DNA of 64,000 nucleotides from Streptomyces sp. SID8352 (GCF_009862265.1 NZ_WWGX01000091.1:1-64000), one strand, 5' to 3'; counted from the first letter of the stretch, positions 1-6,905 are shown. Notes: generated from the sequence alone by a model not told the origin. Numbers and translations are program-made.

Positions 1-102
1 CTTGCGCCCGGGATGCCGGGCCCGACGCTCCACTTTCGGCAGCAGCGGCTCGACCACAGCCCACAACGCGTCATCAACATCCCACGGCTTCGGCCGAGCC
101 AC
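1..102 (-). CDS. IS5-like transposase, N-terminal fragment at window edge
   Basis: The first 34 residues are visible, reading from a GTG at 100-102 leftwards off the window. They begin VARPKPWDVDDALWAVVEPL and continue with a PKVERRARHPGRK stretch, which is the usual N-terminal region of IS5/IS1182-type DDE transposases of Streptomyces (the DUF4096-like DNA-binding part). The catalytic domain lies outside the window, so completeness cannot be judged. The frame is open to the edge and the presumed IS end lies just upstream at about 150-171. Confidence 0.6.
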   Translation of the reverse strand, partial: MARPKPWDVDDALWAVVEPLLPKVERRARHPGRK

Positions 103-149
103 CCCACACCCCCGGATCAACAGTCCCGGAGTGATCCAACCACCTCAAA

Positions 150-171
150 GATCATTTCGTTAGGAGTTCTA
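150..171. repeat. probable outer end of the IS element
   Basis: About 50-70 bases upstream of the transposase start, reading outward, is the stretch AGAACTCCTAACGAAATGAT on the minus strand. Ends of this type (short GC-poor tip followed by AACGAAATGATC) are typical of Streptomyces IS5-family elements. The partner inverted repeat is outside the window, so this rests on resemblance and position only. Confidence 0.35.
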
Positions 172-520
172 ACTGCGTGACAACGCCGACAGACAGCGGC
201 GGACAACCGCGCACACCTGCGGACCATCGCAGCAGGTGAGAGGCACACCGCCCCAAGGTCCGGCGTTCACTCAAGTTGCTTCGGGACGAAGCGGTCATCA
301 GGCAAACCCTGCCCGCCACGCTTCCGTCGGCGCGACTGGCTCTGGTCGACGGCATAGTAGCGTGGCTGAGCCCAGTGGGGGTACAGCGAGGCACACGCGC
401 GCCTGGTCGGTCGGCGCACCCGCCATCGTGGCTGACTGTCGTCGGCTGGGGTTCGAGCCGCGATCCGTCGGTTGCGCTTTCGGTAGTATCCGGTGACGCG
501 GTCCCAGGGACTCGCACGTC
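172..520. other. gene-free stretch between IS end and terminator
   Basis: I see no convincing gene here. The open frames that cross it are arginine/proline-rich, lack ribosome binding sites and overlap on both strands. It separates the IS end from the accessory module that begins with the terminator at 521. Confidence 0.4.
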
Positions 521-569
521 CAAGGGGGGAGGGAGGCCCTGGTTGCGACTGGGCCTCCCTCCCCCTTGG
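521..569. terminator. strong hairpin terminator closing the leftward accessory operon
   Basis: The arms CAAGGGGGGAGGGAGGCC and GGCCTCCCTCCCCCTTG pair almost perfectly (one bulged G) around a short loop. It lies about 40 bases beyond the stop of the last leftward gene (610-915) and could stop transcription from either side. Confidence 0.75.
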
Positions 570-609
570 GTAGGTTGTCATCCTCTAGGTGAACAGTTCA
601 GGGCCGCCC

Positions 610-915
610 TCACCCCTCCTGCGTCGTACTCGCCGCGAGCAGGTGCCCCCGGCTGACGGCCACCCGGTGGACGTCCCGGAGGGCCCTGGTCAGCTCTTCC
701 GCCAAACGCCGGGCTTCCGTCGGGTCCGTGTCCTGGTCGGTGAGGATTTCCGACGCCTGCTCCAGCAGTTCGGCCGCGGTCCCGAGTTGTACCGCCTCGA
801 TGTTGTCCGCCAACCGGGACATGTAGCTTCTCCGGTCTTCGGTACTGAGGTAGCAGGGCTTGCCTCCCGGACCGGTCCACGGAAGGAGTCTCAGTTCGTT
901 GTCCGGCGTCGTCAT
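610..915 (-). CDS. small unknown protein, last gene of the leftward accessory operon
   Basis: A 101-residue acidic protein with no membrane segment and a predicted helical centre (SRLADNIEAVQLGTAAELLE, then an ARRLAEELTRAL stretch). I do not recognise a catalytic motif. The start codon overlaps the stop of the GntR gene upstream by four bases (ATGA), so the two are probably translationally coupled. Similar small helical proteins sit beside GntR regulators in Streptomyces accessory loci, which suggests an accessory or antitoxin-like role, but that is inference only. Confidence 0.6.
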   Translation of the reverse strand: MTTPDNELRLLPWTGPGGKPCYLSTEDRRSYMSRLADNIEAVQLGTAAELLEQASEILTDQDTDPTEARRLAEELTRALRDVHRVAVSRGHLLAASTTQEG

Positions 916-1655
916 CCCCCAGTCTTCCTCTCCTCGGCCATGTGGTGAACGGTGAAGACGGCCTCGACGCGGTCTCCCGGGAACGCCAGGAGCGCGGCCT
1001 CAAGGACGCGGCCGGCCGGGTCGGTCGCAAGGCGTGTAACGGCGAGCACGGCCGCCTGGGAGCCGATGCGGAGGGCCGCGGCCTCGTCCGCTGTCGGGAG
1101 ACGGACACTCACCGTCTCCCGAACGACGGCCGGCGACGGTCCGAGAACGGCGAAGCGTGCGATCGCCTCGCGGCGGTCGGAGTCGTCGTCGAACACCTCG
1201 GCTTGGGCCAGGTCCCGCGGCAGATAGATGCGGGCCAGCCCGCGCGGTACCTCGCCTTCCAGGCCGAGGCAGAAGAACTCGGCGAGGGGACTTCCCGGCG
1301 GGACCCTCAACAAGTCCGCCAGGTACGCCGAGGCCTGGACCGAGGCGCTGCGGACGGTGACGCGGAAGGACGGCCCGGCCGCGGTCGAGAGGTCCATGGT
1401 GCCCCAGCCGCCCACGTACGTGATCTTCCGTAGGGGGCGGCGGACGAAGTTGCCCTTGCCGTGGACCTTCACCAGGAGCCCTTCGCCCTGGAGCAGAGCG
1501 AGGGCATGGCGCAACGTCACCGTGCTGACCTCGTAGCGCCCGGCCAACGCGAGTTCGGACGGCAGGCGTTCGCCCGGCTGGACATGGCCGGCGGTGATCT
1601 GGTCCCGGAGATCCCCGGCGATCTCGTGGTAGCGGGGAGACACCCGGCCGGTCAC
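912..1655 (-). CDS. GntR-family regulator with UTRA ligand domain
   Basis: A 247-residue protein. Residues about 5-75 form a GntR winged helix (YHEIAGDLRDQI, LPSELALAGRYEVSTVTLRH, wing GKGNFV). The remainder matches the UTRA effector-binding fold, ending in a typical PGDRVEAVFTVHHMAEE strand. The GTG at 1653-1655 has GGAG six bases upstream; a second GTG directly before it is an alternative. It overlaps both neighbours by four bases and so is the regulator inside the six-gene leftward operon. Ligand unknown. Confidence 0.85.
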   Translation of the reverse strand: MTGRVSPRYHEIAGDLRDQITAGHVQPGERLPSELALAGRYEVSTVTLRHALALLQGEGLLVKVHGKGNFVRRPLRKITYVGGWGTMDLSTAAGPSFRVTVRSASVQASAYLADLLRVPPGSPLAEFFCLGLEGEVPRGLARIYLPRDLAQAEVFDDDSDRREAIARFAVLGPSPAVVRETVSVRLPTADEAAALRIGSQAAVLAVTRLATDPAGRVLEAALLAFPGDRVEAVFTVHHMAEERKTGG

Positions 1656-1876
1656 CACCTTCTCCGTGTGCGTACGGCGATGAGCCGCGTGCGCGTGTGT
1701 ATGGTCAGCAGTTCTCCCGAGTCGAAGACCAGCCGCTTGCCTCCCCGGGGAAGCTGGAAGAGATCCCGTACCCGGCAGGTCCGGCCGCCGAGCTGGATGA
1801 TGTCGCCGCGTCGCACCGTGGCCGCGGTGATCTCGACGTTGGAGAACAGAGCGCCGTGGGGGAACCGTTCGATCAC
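1652..1876 (-). CDS. small unknown protein with beta-rich fold
   Basis: A 74-residue protein beginning MIERFPHGALFSNVEI, containing RRGDIIQLGGRTCRVRDLF and ending in a basic tail. The alternating hydrophobic pattern suggests a small beta barrel. I chose the GTG at 1874-1876 because GGAGG lies upstream and GTG overlaps the preceding stop (GTGA); the longer frame would run into the neighbouring gene. It overlaps the GntR gene. It accompanies GntR regulators in other Streptomyces accessory loci from memory; its function is unknown. Confidence 0.65.
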   Translation of the reverse strand: MIERFPHGALFSNVEITAATVRRGDIIQLGGRTCRVRDLFQLPRGGKRLVFDSGELLTIHTRTRLIAVRTRRRW

Positions 1877-2070
1877 CCCGCCACCTCCGCCCGAACAGCC
1901 GGGCCGACCGTCGAGTGGCACGGGCAGTCGCACGCCTCATAGACCACCGGCAGGCCGACCGGCGCCGCCTCCGGGGAGGACTCCGCGCAGACGAGGTGCG
2001 CGCCGATGCGGCAGTCGGCCGAACGATAGGACGAGGCGCCCGTGAGGCGCGGCTCTTGACCGGGGGACAT
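1873..2070 (-). CDS. small cysteine-containing unknown protein
   Basis: A 65-residue protein whose conserved-looking part carries several cysteines (YRSADCRIGAHLVCAESS, then a YEACDCPCH cluster). The CxCxCH group near the C terminus could bind a metal. The ATG overlaps the upstream stop (TGATG), and its own stop overlaps the next start (GTGA), so it is coupled within the operon. No assigned function. Confidence 0.6.
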   Translation of the reverse strand: MSPGQEPRLTGASSYRSADCRIGAHLVCAESSPEAAPVGLPVVYEACDCPCHSTVGPAVRAEVAG

Positions 2071-2390
2071 CAGTGGGCCCCCGCCATGGCCAGCGGCCGG
2101 GCATCGGCCGGCAAGTGCGGCGCGACGAGGACCGTCCGGCTCCGCACCCGACTTTCCCAGGCCAGGACGTAGGGGCGGACGAGTGCGATGTCCTCGCCCG
2201 CGAGCAGGGGCGCGCCCGCGTCCTCGGCGGTGACCCGGCCCAAGGCGGGCGGCAGCACGTCAACGGGGCGGGAGCGGTCGGCTGAGGTCACCGGTCGCCG
2301 AGAAGGAGCCTGAGGAGGACGGCGGTGCCTGCCGCCGGAGGCCTGCCGCACTCTGGTTAAGGAGAGGGCACGGCGGATACGGTTGAGCAC
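2070..2390 (-). CDS. small unknown protein with a TTA codon
   Basis: A 106-residue protein with a basic, proline-containing N-terminal third and a more ordered C-terminal part (LLAGEDIALVRPYVLAWESR). The GTG start has GGAG eight bases upstream. Leucine 11 is encoded by TTA, the rare codon read by the bldA tRNA in Streptomyces, so translation may be tied to development. It belongs to the overlapping leftward operon. No function recognised. Confidence 0.6.
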   Translation of the reverse strand: MLNRIRRALSLTRVRQASGGRHRRPPQAPSRRPVTSADRSRPVDVLPPALGRVTAEDAGAPLLAGEDIALVRPYVLAWESRVRSRTVLVAPHLPADARPLAMAGAH

Positions 2391-2402
2391 GCTGGTCAGC
2401 TC

Positions 2403-2681
2403 CTATCGCTGATGGCCCGGTCCCCCGACATCGCCCGTCGTGGGGACCGATTTACGTACGACCGCCCAGAGGGTGCGGCCGTTCATGCGGGTGGCGAGCA
2501 GGCCGAACCGGTCGGCAGGAGCCACCGCGTCCAGCACCTCCCGCCAGGTCTCGGCGGAGAGCGAATCCGGTAACTCCGCCTCCACCGATGTGTGCCGAGG
2601 GTGTTCCTCCACCCGTGTGGTGAGCCCGAGGGCGGACAGCCGGGCGGCGAGAGCCGCCGCGCTCAAACCCGAAGCGGGCAC
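2403..2681 (-). CDS. small unknown protein, first gene of the leftward operon, with a TTA codon
   Basis: A 92-residue soluble protein (SGLSAAALAARLSALGLTTR, then a VEAELPDSLSAETW segment). I prefer the GTG at 2679-2681 over one six codons upstream because GGAGG sits at the right distance. The leucine in VEAELPD is a TTA codon. It is the first gene reading away from the CTAGT palindromes, so it probably sets expression of the whole leftward operon. Family unknown to me. Confidence 0.6.
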   Translation of the reverse strand: MPASGLSAAALAARLSALGLTTRVEEHPRHTSVEAELPDSLSAETWREVLDAVAPADRFGLLATRMNGRTLWAVVRKSVPTTGDVGGPGHQR

Positions 2682-2720
2682 AGGGCAGCCCTCCCTCACC
2701 GACAGTCACCTTGAGTGAAG

Positions 2721-2751
2721 CTAGTTAACTAGATTAGAGCTAGTGGACTAG
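2721..2751. promoter_or_regulatory. tandem palindromic operators CTAGTnnACTAG
   Basis: Two 12-base palindromes, CTAGTTAACTAG (2721-2732) and CTAGTGGACTAG (2740-2751), lie 19 bases apart in the divergent intergenic region. The second ends nine bases before the ATG at 2761. They are AT-rich islands in a GC-rich background and sit where a GntR-family dimer would control both directions. Identical arms with different centres imply two copies of one operator. Confidence 0.7.
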
Positions 2752-2760
2752 ATTTTCCAT

Positions 2761-3516
2761 ATGCCTGAGCAGCCGCCCTATCTCCGCATCGCCGACGAAC
2801 TCCGGCGGCGCGTCGCGGAGCACGCGTGGGCACCGGGGGACCGTCTGCCCTCCCGCGCCCAGATCGGCCAGGAATACGGCGTCGGCGAGAACGTCGTGCG
2901 CAGGGCGCAGGAGCTGTTGATCTCCCAAGGCGTGCTGGAGGGGCGGGCCGGATCGGGCACGTACGTCGCCGAGCCCCGGCAGCGCGTGCGGATGGTCCGC
3001 TCCTCGGCGCGTGAACAGCCCGGCGGCTCGCCGTTCCGGGCGGACATGAAGGCCGTCGGCAGGCAGGGCGACTGGGAGAGCCGCACCGAGGCCAAGGTCC
3101 CGGCGCCGGCGGAGATCGCCGCGCGTCTCGGCATCGCCGAAGGCGATCTGTGCGTGCGGACCGCTTACGAGTTCCTGGCCAACGGCAGGCCCGTGCAGTT
3201 GTCGACGAGCTGGGAGCCGTACGACCTCACCACCGGCACTCTCGTCGTCCTCCCCGAGGGAGGGCCGCACGCCGGGGCAGGCGTGGTGAACCGGATGGCC
3301 GCCATCGGAATCACCGTCAGCCACGCCGTGGAGATGCCGGAGCCCAGGCAGGCGACCGCCGAGGAGGCCTCGCTACTCGGCATCCAGAAGGCCGCGTTGG
3401 TCACGCACATCCGGCGCACGTACTACAGCGACTCCGGCCGCCCCGTGGAGACGGCGGACATCGTCGTGCCCGCCGCGCACTGCGAGATCGTCTACGAGAT
3501 CCCCATCAACCGATAG
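2761..3516 (+). CDS. GntR-family regulator with UTRA domain, probably autoregulated
   Basis: A 251-residue protein. Residues 4-73 form the GntR winged helix (YLRIADELRRRVAEHAWAPG, LPSRAQIGQEYGVGENVVRR, wing GSGTYV). Residues about 90-245 resemble the UTRA domain. The tandem CTAGT palindromes lie directly before its start, so it most likely represses itself and the divergent operon. There is no room for a classical ribosome binding site beyond the operator, so a leaderless or short-leader transcript is possible. KorSA-type repressors of integrative elements belong to the same family. Confidence 0.85.
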   Translation: MPEQPPYLRIADELRRRVAEHAWAPGDRLPSRAQIGQEYGVGENVVRRAQELLISQGVLEGRAGSGTYVAEPRQRVRMVRSSAREQPGGSPFRADMKAVGRQGDWESRTEAKVPAPAEIAARLGIAEGDLCVRTAYEFLANGRPVQLSTSWEPYDLTTGTLVVLPEGGPHAGAGVVNRMAAIGITVSHAVEMPEPRQATAEEASLLGIQKAALVTHIRRTYYSDSGRPVETADIVVPAAHCEIVYEIPINR

Positions 3517-3610
3517 GGCGGACGCGGAGCGTGTCGTCCCCCGACCGGCGCCGTGTCCCGTCCCGCGTGGGCGCAGTTGCTGAACTCCTGCGACTGGTCC
3601 CGGCCGTGGG

Positions 3611-3651
3611 GCGTGCCCCCGGCGTGCCCCCCGCGTGCCCCATCCGTGCCC
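3611..3651. repeat. four 11-bp-phased GCGTGCCCC repeats next to attL
   Basis: The core GCGTGCCCC occurs at 3611, 3622 and 3633, followed by a weaker CCGTGCCCG at 3643. Each is 11 bases from the next, about one helical turn. Such phased repeats beside a tRNA attachment site look like integrase arm-type binding sites. They lie outside the intact element, on the chromosomal side of the displaced tRNA half. Confidence 0.5.
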
Positions 3652-3705
3652 GATCGAGCGGGAAACCGGGGGGAACAGGGGTGCCGAACGGGCTTGGGGA
3701 CTGCG

Positions 3706-3740
3706 ACGGCCCCTGACCATAGGCAATGGTCAGGGGCCGT
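3706..3740. terminator. native tRNA-Ser terminator, displaced by the element
   Basis: A perfect 15-bp stem (ACGGCCCCTGACCAT with its complement) around a five-base loop, immediately downstream (minus-strand sense) of the displaced tRNA 3' half. Before integration it would have ended the tRNA-Ser transcript. It is now about 14.9 kb from the functional tRNA. Confidence 0.7.
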
Positions 3741-3747
3741 TCTCATG

Positions 3748-3800
3748 CGGTGGGTGTGGGATTTGAACCCACGGTGACTCGCGCCACGACGGTTTTCAAG
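3748..3800 (-). pseudogene. attL: displaced 3' half of the native tRNA-Ser(UGA)
   Basis: On the minus strand this reads as the anticodon loop, variable arm, T arm and 3' acceptor strand of tRNA-Ser, but the 5' half is missing. It shares 28 bases with the tRNA at 18599-18685 on the acceptor/T-arm side, then differs in the variable arm, then shares 14 bases over the anticodon loop (3787-3800). To the right similarity stops at once. This is the left recombination product of an integrase acting in the anticodon loop. Confidence 0.85.
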
Positions 3801-3874
3801 GCCGATCGGCACGCAGCAGCCATACCCGCCCTCACCTGCCCCTTCCCCGGTTCAAGGTCGCCGCGCGGCGGCTC

Positions 3875-3893
3875 TGGTCCACACATGGTCCAT
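3875..3893. repeat. left arm-type repeat (TGGTCCA pair)
   Basis: TGGTCCACACATGGTCCAT is two TGGTCCA heptamers 11 bases apart. The same 19 bases recur at 18468-18486, so one copy lies inside each end of the element, 75 and about 155 bases from the crossover site. This fits accessory (arm) binding sites of the integrase or excisionase. Confidence 0.65.
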
Positions 3894-3977
3894 GAGGGTC
3901 CGGAAACGGCCCTCTCGGGGTTCTCCGCCGCCACGTGCGACCCTGGGCAACAGTCGTCGCTCCCGGAAGGAGGTGCC

Positions 3978-4421
3978 GTGCCGGAGGCCAGCCCGCGCGG
4001 AACCTATCTGCTTATCGCCGATGCGCTGCGAAAGGACATCGAGAAGGGGCTGGACGGAGACTCGCTCCCGTCCGAGGCCGCTCTCATGCGGACGCACGAC
4101 GTCTCGCGCAACACCATCCGGCGCGCGCTCAAGACCCTGGAGGCGGAGAAGCTCGTCACCTCCGTTCCCGGCGCCGGCTGGCGGGTGTCCAGCAAGCCCA
4201 TCAGGCCGCTCATCAATCGCATGACCGATCTGATCACGGAAGAGTCGCTGGCGGTGGGCGATGCCTATCCGTCGGAGTCGAAGCTGTGCGAGCGCTTCGG
4301 CGTCTCCCGTACGGCAGTCCGGCACGCCCTCGCCCAGATGGAGGGAACCGGCCTGCTCGCCACGGTCCACGGCAAGGGCCGCACCGTTCGCGCTCTCCCG
4401 ACGAACCCGAAGGATACGTAG
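3978..4421 (+). CDS. double winged-helix GntR-type regulator
   Basis: A 147-residue protein made of two GntR-like DNA-binding domains and no effector domain. The first spans about residues 8-68 (LLIADALRKDIEKG, LPSEAALMRTHDVSRNTIRR), the second about 74-140 (LINRMTDLITEESLAVGDAY, ESKLCERFGVSRTAVRHALA). The GTG at 3978-3980 has GGAAGGAGG just upstream. It is the first gene inside the left end and is followed after two bases by the HD gene. Two reading heads in one chain suggest binding of a long or bipartite operator. It probably fills the KorSA-like role of element repressor, an inference from position. Confidence 0.75.
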   Translation: MPEASPRGTYLLIADALRKDIEKGLDGDSLPSEAALMRTHDVSRNTIRRALKTLEAEKLVTSVPGAGWRVSSKPIRPLINRMTDLITEESLAVGDAYPSESKLCERFGVSRTAVRHALAQMEGTGLLATVHGKGRTVRALPTNPKDT

Positions 4422-4423
4422 CC

Positions 4424-5002
4424 TTGGCACCCATGGGGCTTACCGAGTGGGCGTACTCGCTCTCCGAATCGATGTTGTCCGAACCGTTGCCGCGCCGCTG
4501 GGCACACTCCCTCGGCGTCGCCAAGCGGGCCCGTTCCCTGAGCCCGATCCTCGGCACGGACGCCGAGCTGCTGGAGGCCGCGGCCGTCCTGCACGACGTC
4601 GGGTACTCCCCTTCCATCGCCACGACCGGCTTCCACCCGCTCGACGGCGCGCGGTTCCTCCGCGACCAGGAGGGTGCCGACGAACGAGTCGTGCGGCTCG
4701 TGGCCCATCACTCCTGCGCGCTCCTGGAGGCGGAGGAGCGGGGGCTCCGTCATGAGCTGGAGTCCGAGTTCGAACTGGAGCGACCGGAGCTGGTGGACGC
4801 GCTCATCGTCTCCGACATGACGACGACGCCTGACGGCGAGCACACGACGCCGGCGGCCCGGTTGGACGAGATCGTGCGGCGGTACGGGCCGGACACGATC
4901 GTCGGCCGCTTCATCCAGCGGGCGGCGCCGGAGATCTACGCCGCGAACGAGCGCGTAGAACTCCGGATGACTACCGCCGCGGCCGGCGCTCAGCCGATGT
5001 AG
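4424..5002 (+). CDS. HD-domain phosphohydrolase
   Basis: A 192-residue HD-superfamily protein. The metal-binding pair is in VLHDVGYSPS (His57-Asp58), a second conserved site is VAHHSC, and the later DALIVSDMTT supplies another Asp. HD proteins of this type hydrolyse nucleotides or phosphate esters; the substrate here is unknown. The TTG at 4424 has AAGGA nine bases upstream; an ATG at 4433 is the alternative. Paralogues from memory are frequent cargo in Streptomyces integrative elements, beside GntR genes as here. Its end overlaps the convergent NUDIX gene by 13 bases. Confidence 0.75.
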   Translation: MAPMGLTEWAYSLSESMLSEPLPRRWAHSLGVAKRARSLSPILGTDAELLEAAAVLHDVGYSPSIATTGFHPLDGARFLRDQEGADERVVRLVAHHSCALLEAEERGLRHELESEFELERPELVDALIVSDMTTTPDGEHTTPAARLDEIVRRYGPDTIVGRFIQRAAPEIYAANERVELRMTTAAAGAQPM

Positions 5003-5463
5003 GGCGCTCGCCGGGTCTCGTCCAGGCCGTGCGCGATGCGGAGCCGCATGGACGGGTGAATGTCCAAGCCATCGAGGTCCACCGGGTCCACCCAGCGGAC
5101 CTCCTTCGATTCGCTGCTGGTCTGGAGAGCGCCCCCGACCGGGTGGGCCCGGAAGCAGATGGAGAATTGCTGCCGCACTTCGCCGTCGTCGTAGGCGAGA
5201 ACGTGATTGGGGTCGGTGTAGAGCCCGACGATGTTGTCGACCTCGACGCGGATCCCGGTCTCTTCCTCCACCTCACGAACGGCCGTGTCGCCGATCCGCT
5301 CGCCGATGTCGTGGCCGCCGCCGGGAAGTGCCCACAGGTCGTTGTCCGTCTTGTGGATCAGGAGAAGGCGCCCGTGGTCGTCGCGGACCACGACCGTCAC
5401 GGAAGGCACCACCGAGTTGGCCTTGGGCGCTTTGGGGTCGCGGAAGTAGTCGATCCGGCTCAT
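4990..5463 (-). CDS. NUDIX hydrolase, possible Pif-like transfer immunity factor
   Basis: A 157-residue single-domain protein with a complete Nudix box: G49, E55, R63-E64, E67-E68 and G70 in the order required for divalent metal and pyrophosphate hydrolysis. Its ATG overlaps the stop of the XRE gene by four bases, so the two are cotranslated. In pSAM2 the immunity protein Pif, which blocks redundant transfer into element-bearing cells, contains a Nudix box. The similar length and context make that role plausible here, but the evidence is not specific; nucleotide clean-up is an alternative. Confidence 0.8.
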   Translation of the reverse strand: MSRIDYFRDPKAPKANSVVPSVTVVVRDDHGRLLLIHKTDNDLWALPGGGHDIGERIGDTAVREVEEETGIRVEVDNIVGLYTDPNHVLAYDDGEVRQQFSICFRAHPVGGALQTSSESKEVRWVDPVDLDGLDIHPSMRLRIAHGLDETRRAPYIG

Positions 5464-6230
5464 GCGTCCGATCCTCGCAGGTCAGTGGGCGACGAGATGG
5501 GGCGGGCGCTATCCCAGACGCGCTCAACGCTCTCCGCGTAGGCGTCGAACAGCTCCCCGCCGGGCACGCGCTGAAGATGGAGGACCGGCGCCATGTAGGC
5601 ACCGACGCCGTACAGGTGTCCGTTGGCGAGCATCACGTCGTCGGCGCGGTAGATCGAGTTGTAGAGCGTGGTGGAATGCAGCCGGAATTCGACCCCGGGG
5701 AGCCCGAACAGCGGCGTGTAGTTCACCAGGGCGTTGCGAATCTTGCTCGCCATGGCGCCGCCGATGTCCTCATCCTCGCCGCGCACAGCGACGGCGGCTG
5801 AGTCGGGGTCGCCGAGCATGAACCGGATCCGTAGACCGTCGGCCGACTTCTCCTTCACGACTTGGTGGAACGCAGCGTCCTCGGTGAGCCAGAAGCCCGA
5901 GTAGACCAGCACGTCGAAGTGTCGCGTGGCGCAGGCGTAGAGCTGCGCCCATAGCCGATTCGGCACGACCGAGCGATGCGGGTACAGCTGGACCAACTCG
6001 GCGTTGCCCGCCTCAGTCACCTCTGCCGACGTCCGTTCCTCGGGCCAAAGGTAGGACACCTCCCGCCCGAGAAGGGATGCCGTCGCGTACTTATACCGGC
6101 GGTACGGCTGACGCTTGGGCTCATTGACCCAGCGCTCCACGGTCTTCGCCGACACCCCCAGTCGCTCAGCGATCTGGTCCAGCGTCATACCGCTTTCGAC
6201 GATCGCGCCGCGCAACCGCTCATTGGCCAT
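5460..6230 (-). CDS. XRE-type regulator with DUF5919/PLD-like C-terminal domain
   Basis: A 256-residue protein. Residues 1-35 form a helix-turn-helix (LRGAIVESGMTLDQIAERLG, SAKTVERWVNEPKR). Residues about 95-235 match, from memory, the domain annotated DUF5919, with a SGFWLTEDAAF strand and a LHSTTLYNSIYRADD segment resembling a degenerate phospholipase-D-like site. The ATG at 6228-6230 was chosen over an in-frame GTG upstream because GGGGGAG sits eight bases before it. It is transcribed divergently from the transfer/replication genes and coupled to the NUDIX gene. It may sense a small molecule and control the element; this is not demonstrated. Confidence 0.7.
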   Translation of the reverse strand: MANERLRGAIVESGMTLDQIAERLGVSAKTVERWVNEPKRQPYRRYKYATASLLGREVSYLWPEERTSAEVTEAGNAELVQLYPHRSVVPNRLWAQLYACATRHFDVLVYSGFWLTEDAAFHQVVKEKSADGLRIRFMLGDPDSAAVAVRGEDEDIGGAMASKIRNALVNYTPLFGLPGVEFRLHSTTLYNSIYRADDVMLANGHLYGVGAYMAPVLHLQRVPGGELFDAYAESVERVWDSARPISSPTDLRGSDA

Positions 6231-6421
6231 GCCGTGCACTCCCCCTGAGGGACGACTTGGGACGACTCCACCGTAGCGAGGACGTCCTGAAGTTGGGCAA
6301 GCGCGGGGTTCGTCGTCGCGCCTGATCAAGCCACGCTTTAGGGACCTCAGCGGGGCGGACTCGCGAAGCCGAAAAGCCGAAGGACTTGACGCCGCGCACC
6401 GTTCACTCCATCCTGAGGAAC

Positions 6422-6438
6422 AGGTACTACATGTACCT
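6422..6438. promoter_or_regulatory. candidate operator palindrome AGGTAC-n5-GTACCT
   Basis: AGGTACTACATGTACCT has six-base arms around a five-base centre and sits about 480 bases before the first rightward gene, just after the possible -35 at 6386. It is a candidate target for the XRE or the double GntR regulator. Support is symmetry and position only. Confidence 0.4.
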
Positions 6439-6484
6439 CACGCCCGGAGGGCTCCGCCTATGGCGGTGCTCGATGGAAGCGACT

Positions 6485-6508
6485 GGTGCTTGAGAACTGA
6501 ACAGCGTG
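6485..6508 (+). promoter_or_regulatory. rrn-leader-like antitermination motif
   Basis: The segment around 6485-6508 reads GGTGCTTGAGAACTGAACAG followed by CGTG. Actinobacterial ribosomal RNA leaders carry a very similar motif (TTTGAGAACTCAAnAGnGTG, from memory) recognised by Nus factors to make RNA polymerase ignore terminators. Here it stands on the sense strand upstream of hairpins that punctuate the rightward operon. Confidence 0.45.
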
Positions 6509-6834
6509 ATCCACCGCAGCAACACGGTCGTGAGGACGCCGACCGAGGCGAGTGGAGACCAGCCGATCGAGACCGGGCCCGCGTCACAACCGGGCCCCAC
6601 ACCCCGCATGGGGGACACGCAGTCGGCTCTAAAGAACCGCGTGGCCGACATTGACGCCGCAACGCGCTCCGGGAACCGGACCTCCCCGGAGTCAGCGGCA
6701 CCACGCGAGTCGGAGGTCCGACGCAGTACCCCACGACTTCCACAGCCGCTCGGCTGCGGCCGGTTGCCTCCCCCGCCCGTCTCGTACGGGCGGGGTGGCG
6801 GGGAGCCGGAAGTTCCCACGACTCCAAACGGCAA

Positions 6835-6864
6835 GAGGCCCCGGTGGTCGGACACCGGGGCCTC
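6835..6864. terminator. hairpin in the leader of the transfer operon
   Basis: A perfect 12-bp stem, GAGGCCCCGGTG and its complement, around a six-base loop, ending 41 bases before the ATG at 6906. It could end leader transcripts as an attenuator that the upstream antitermination motif would bypass. Confidence 0.6.
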
Positions 6865-6905
6865 GTTTCGGGCCGTTCCAACCCCTGCGAGAGGAAGTAC
6901 GACCC

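Larger units (their letters stand above)
6231..6905. other. long divergent control region of the element
   Basis: A 675-base stretch without a convincing gene between the leftward XRE-NUDIX pair and the rightward transfer/replication genes. It contains a possible -35 TTGACG at 6386, a palindrome at 6422-6438, a rrn-leader-like antitermination motif at 6485-6508, a weak GC hairpin around 6770-6795 and a strong hairpin at 6835-6864. It most likely controls the entire rightward operon. Confidence 0.55.

Noticed and set aside
1031..1040. TTA codon in the GntR gene at 912-1655
   Set aside because: The triplet is out of frame; the reading frame there is Val-Thr-Arg.
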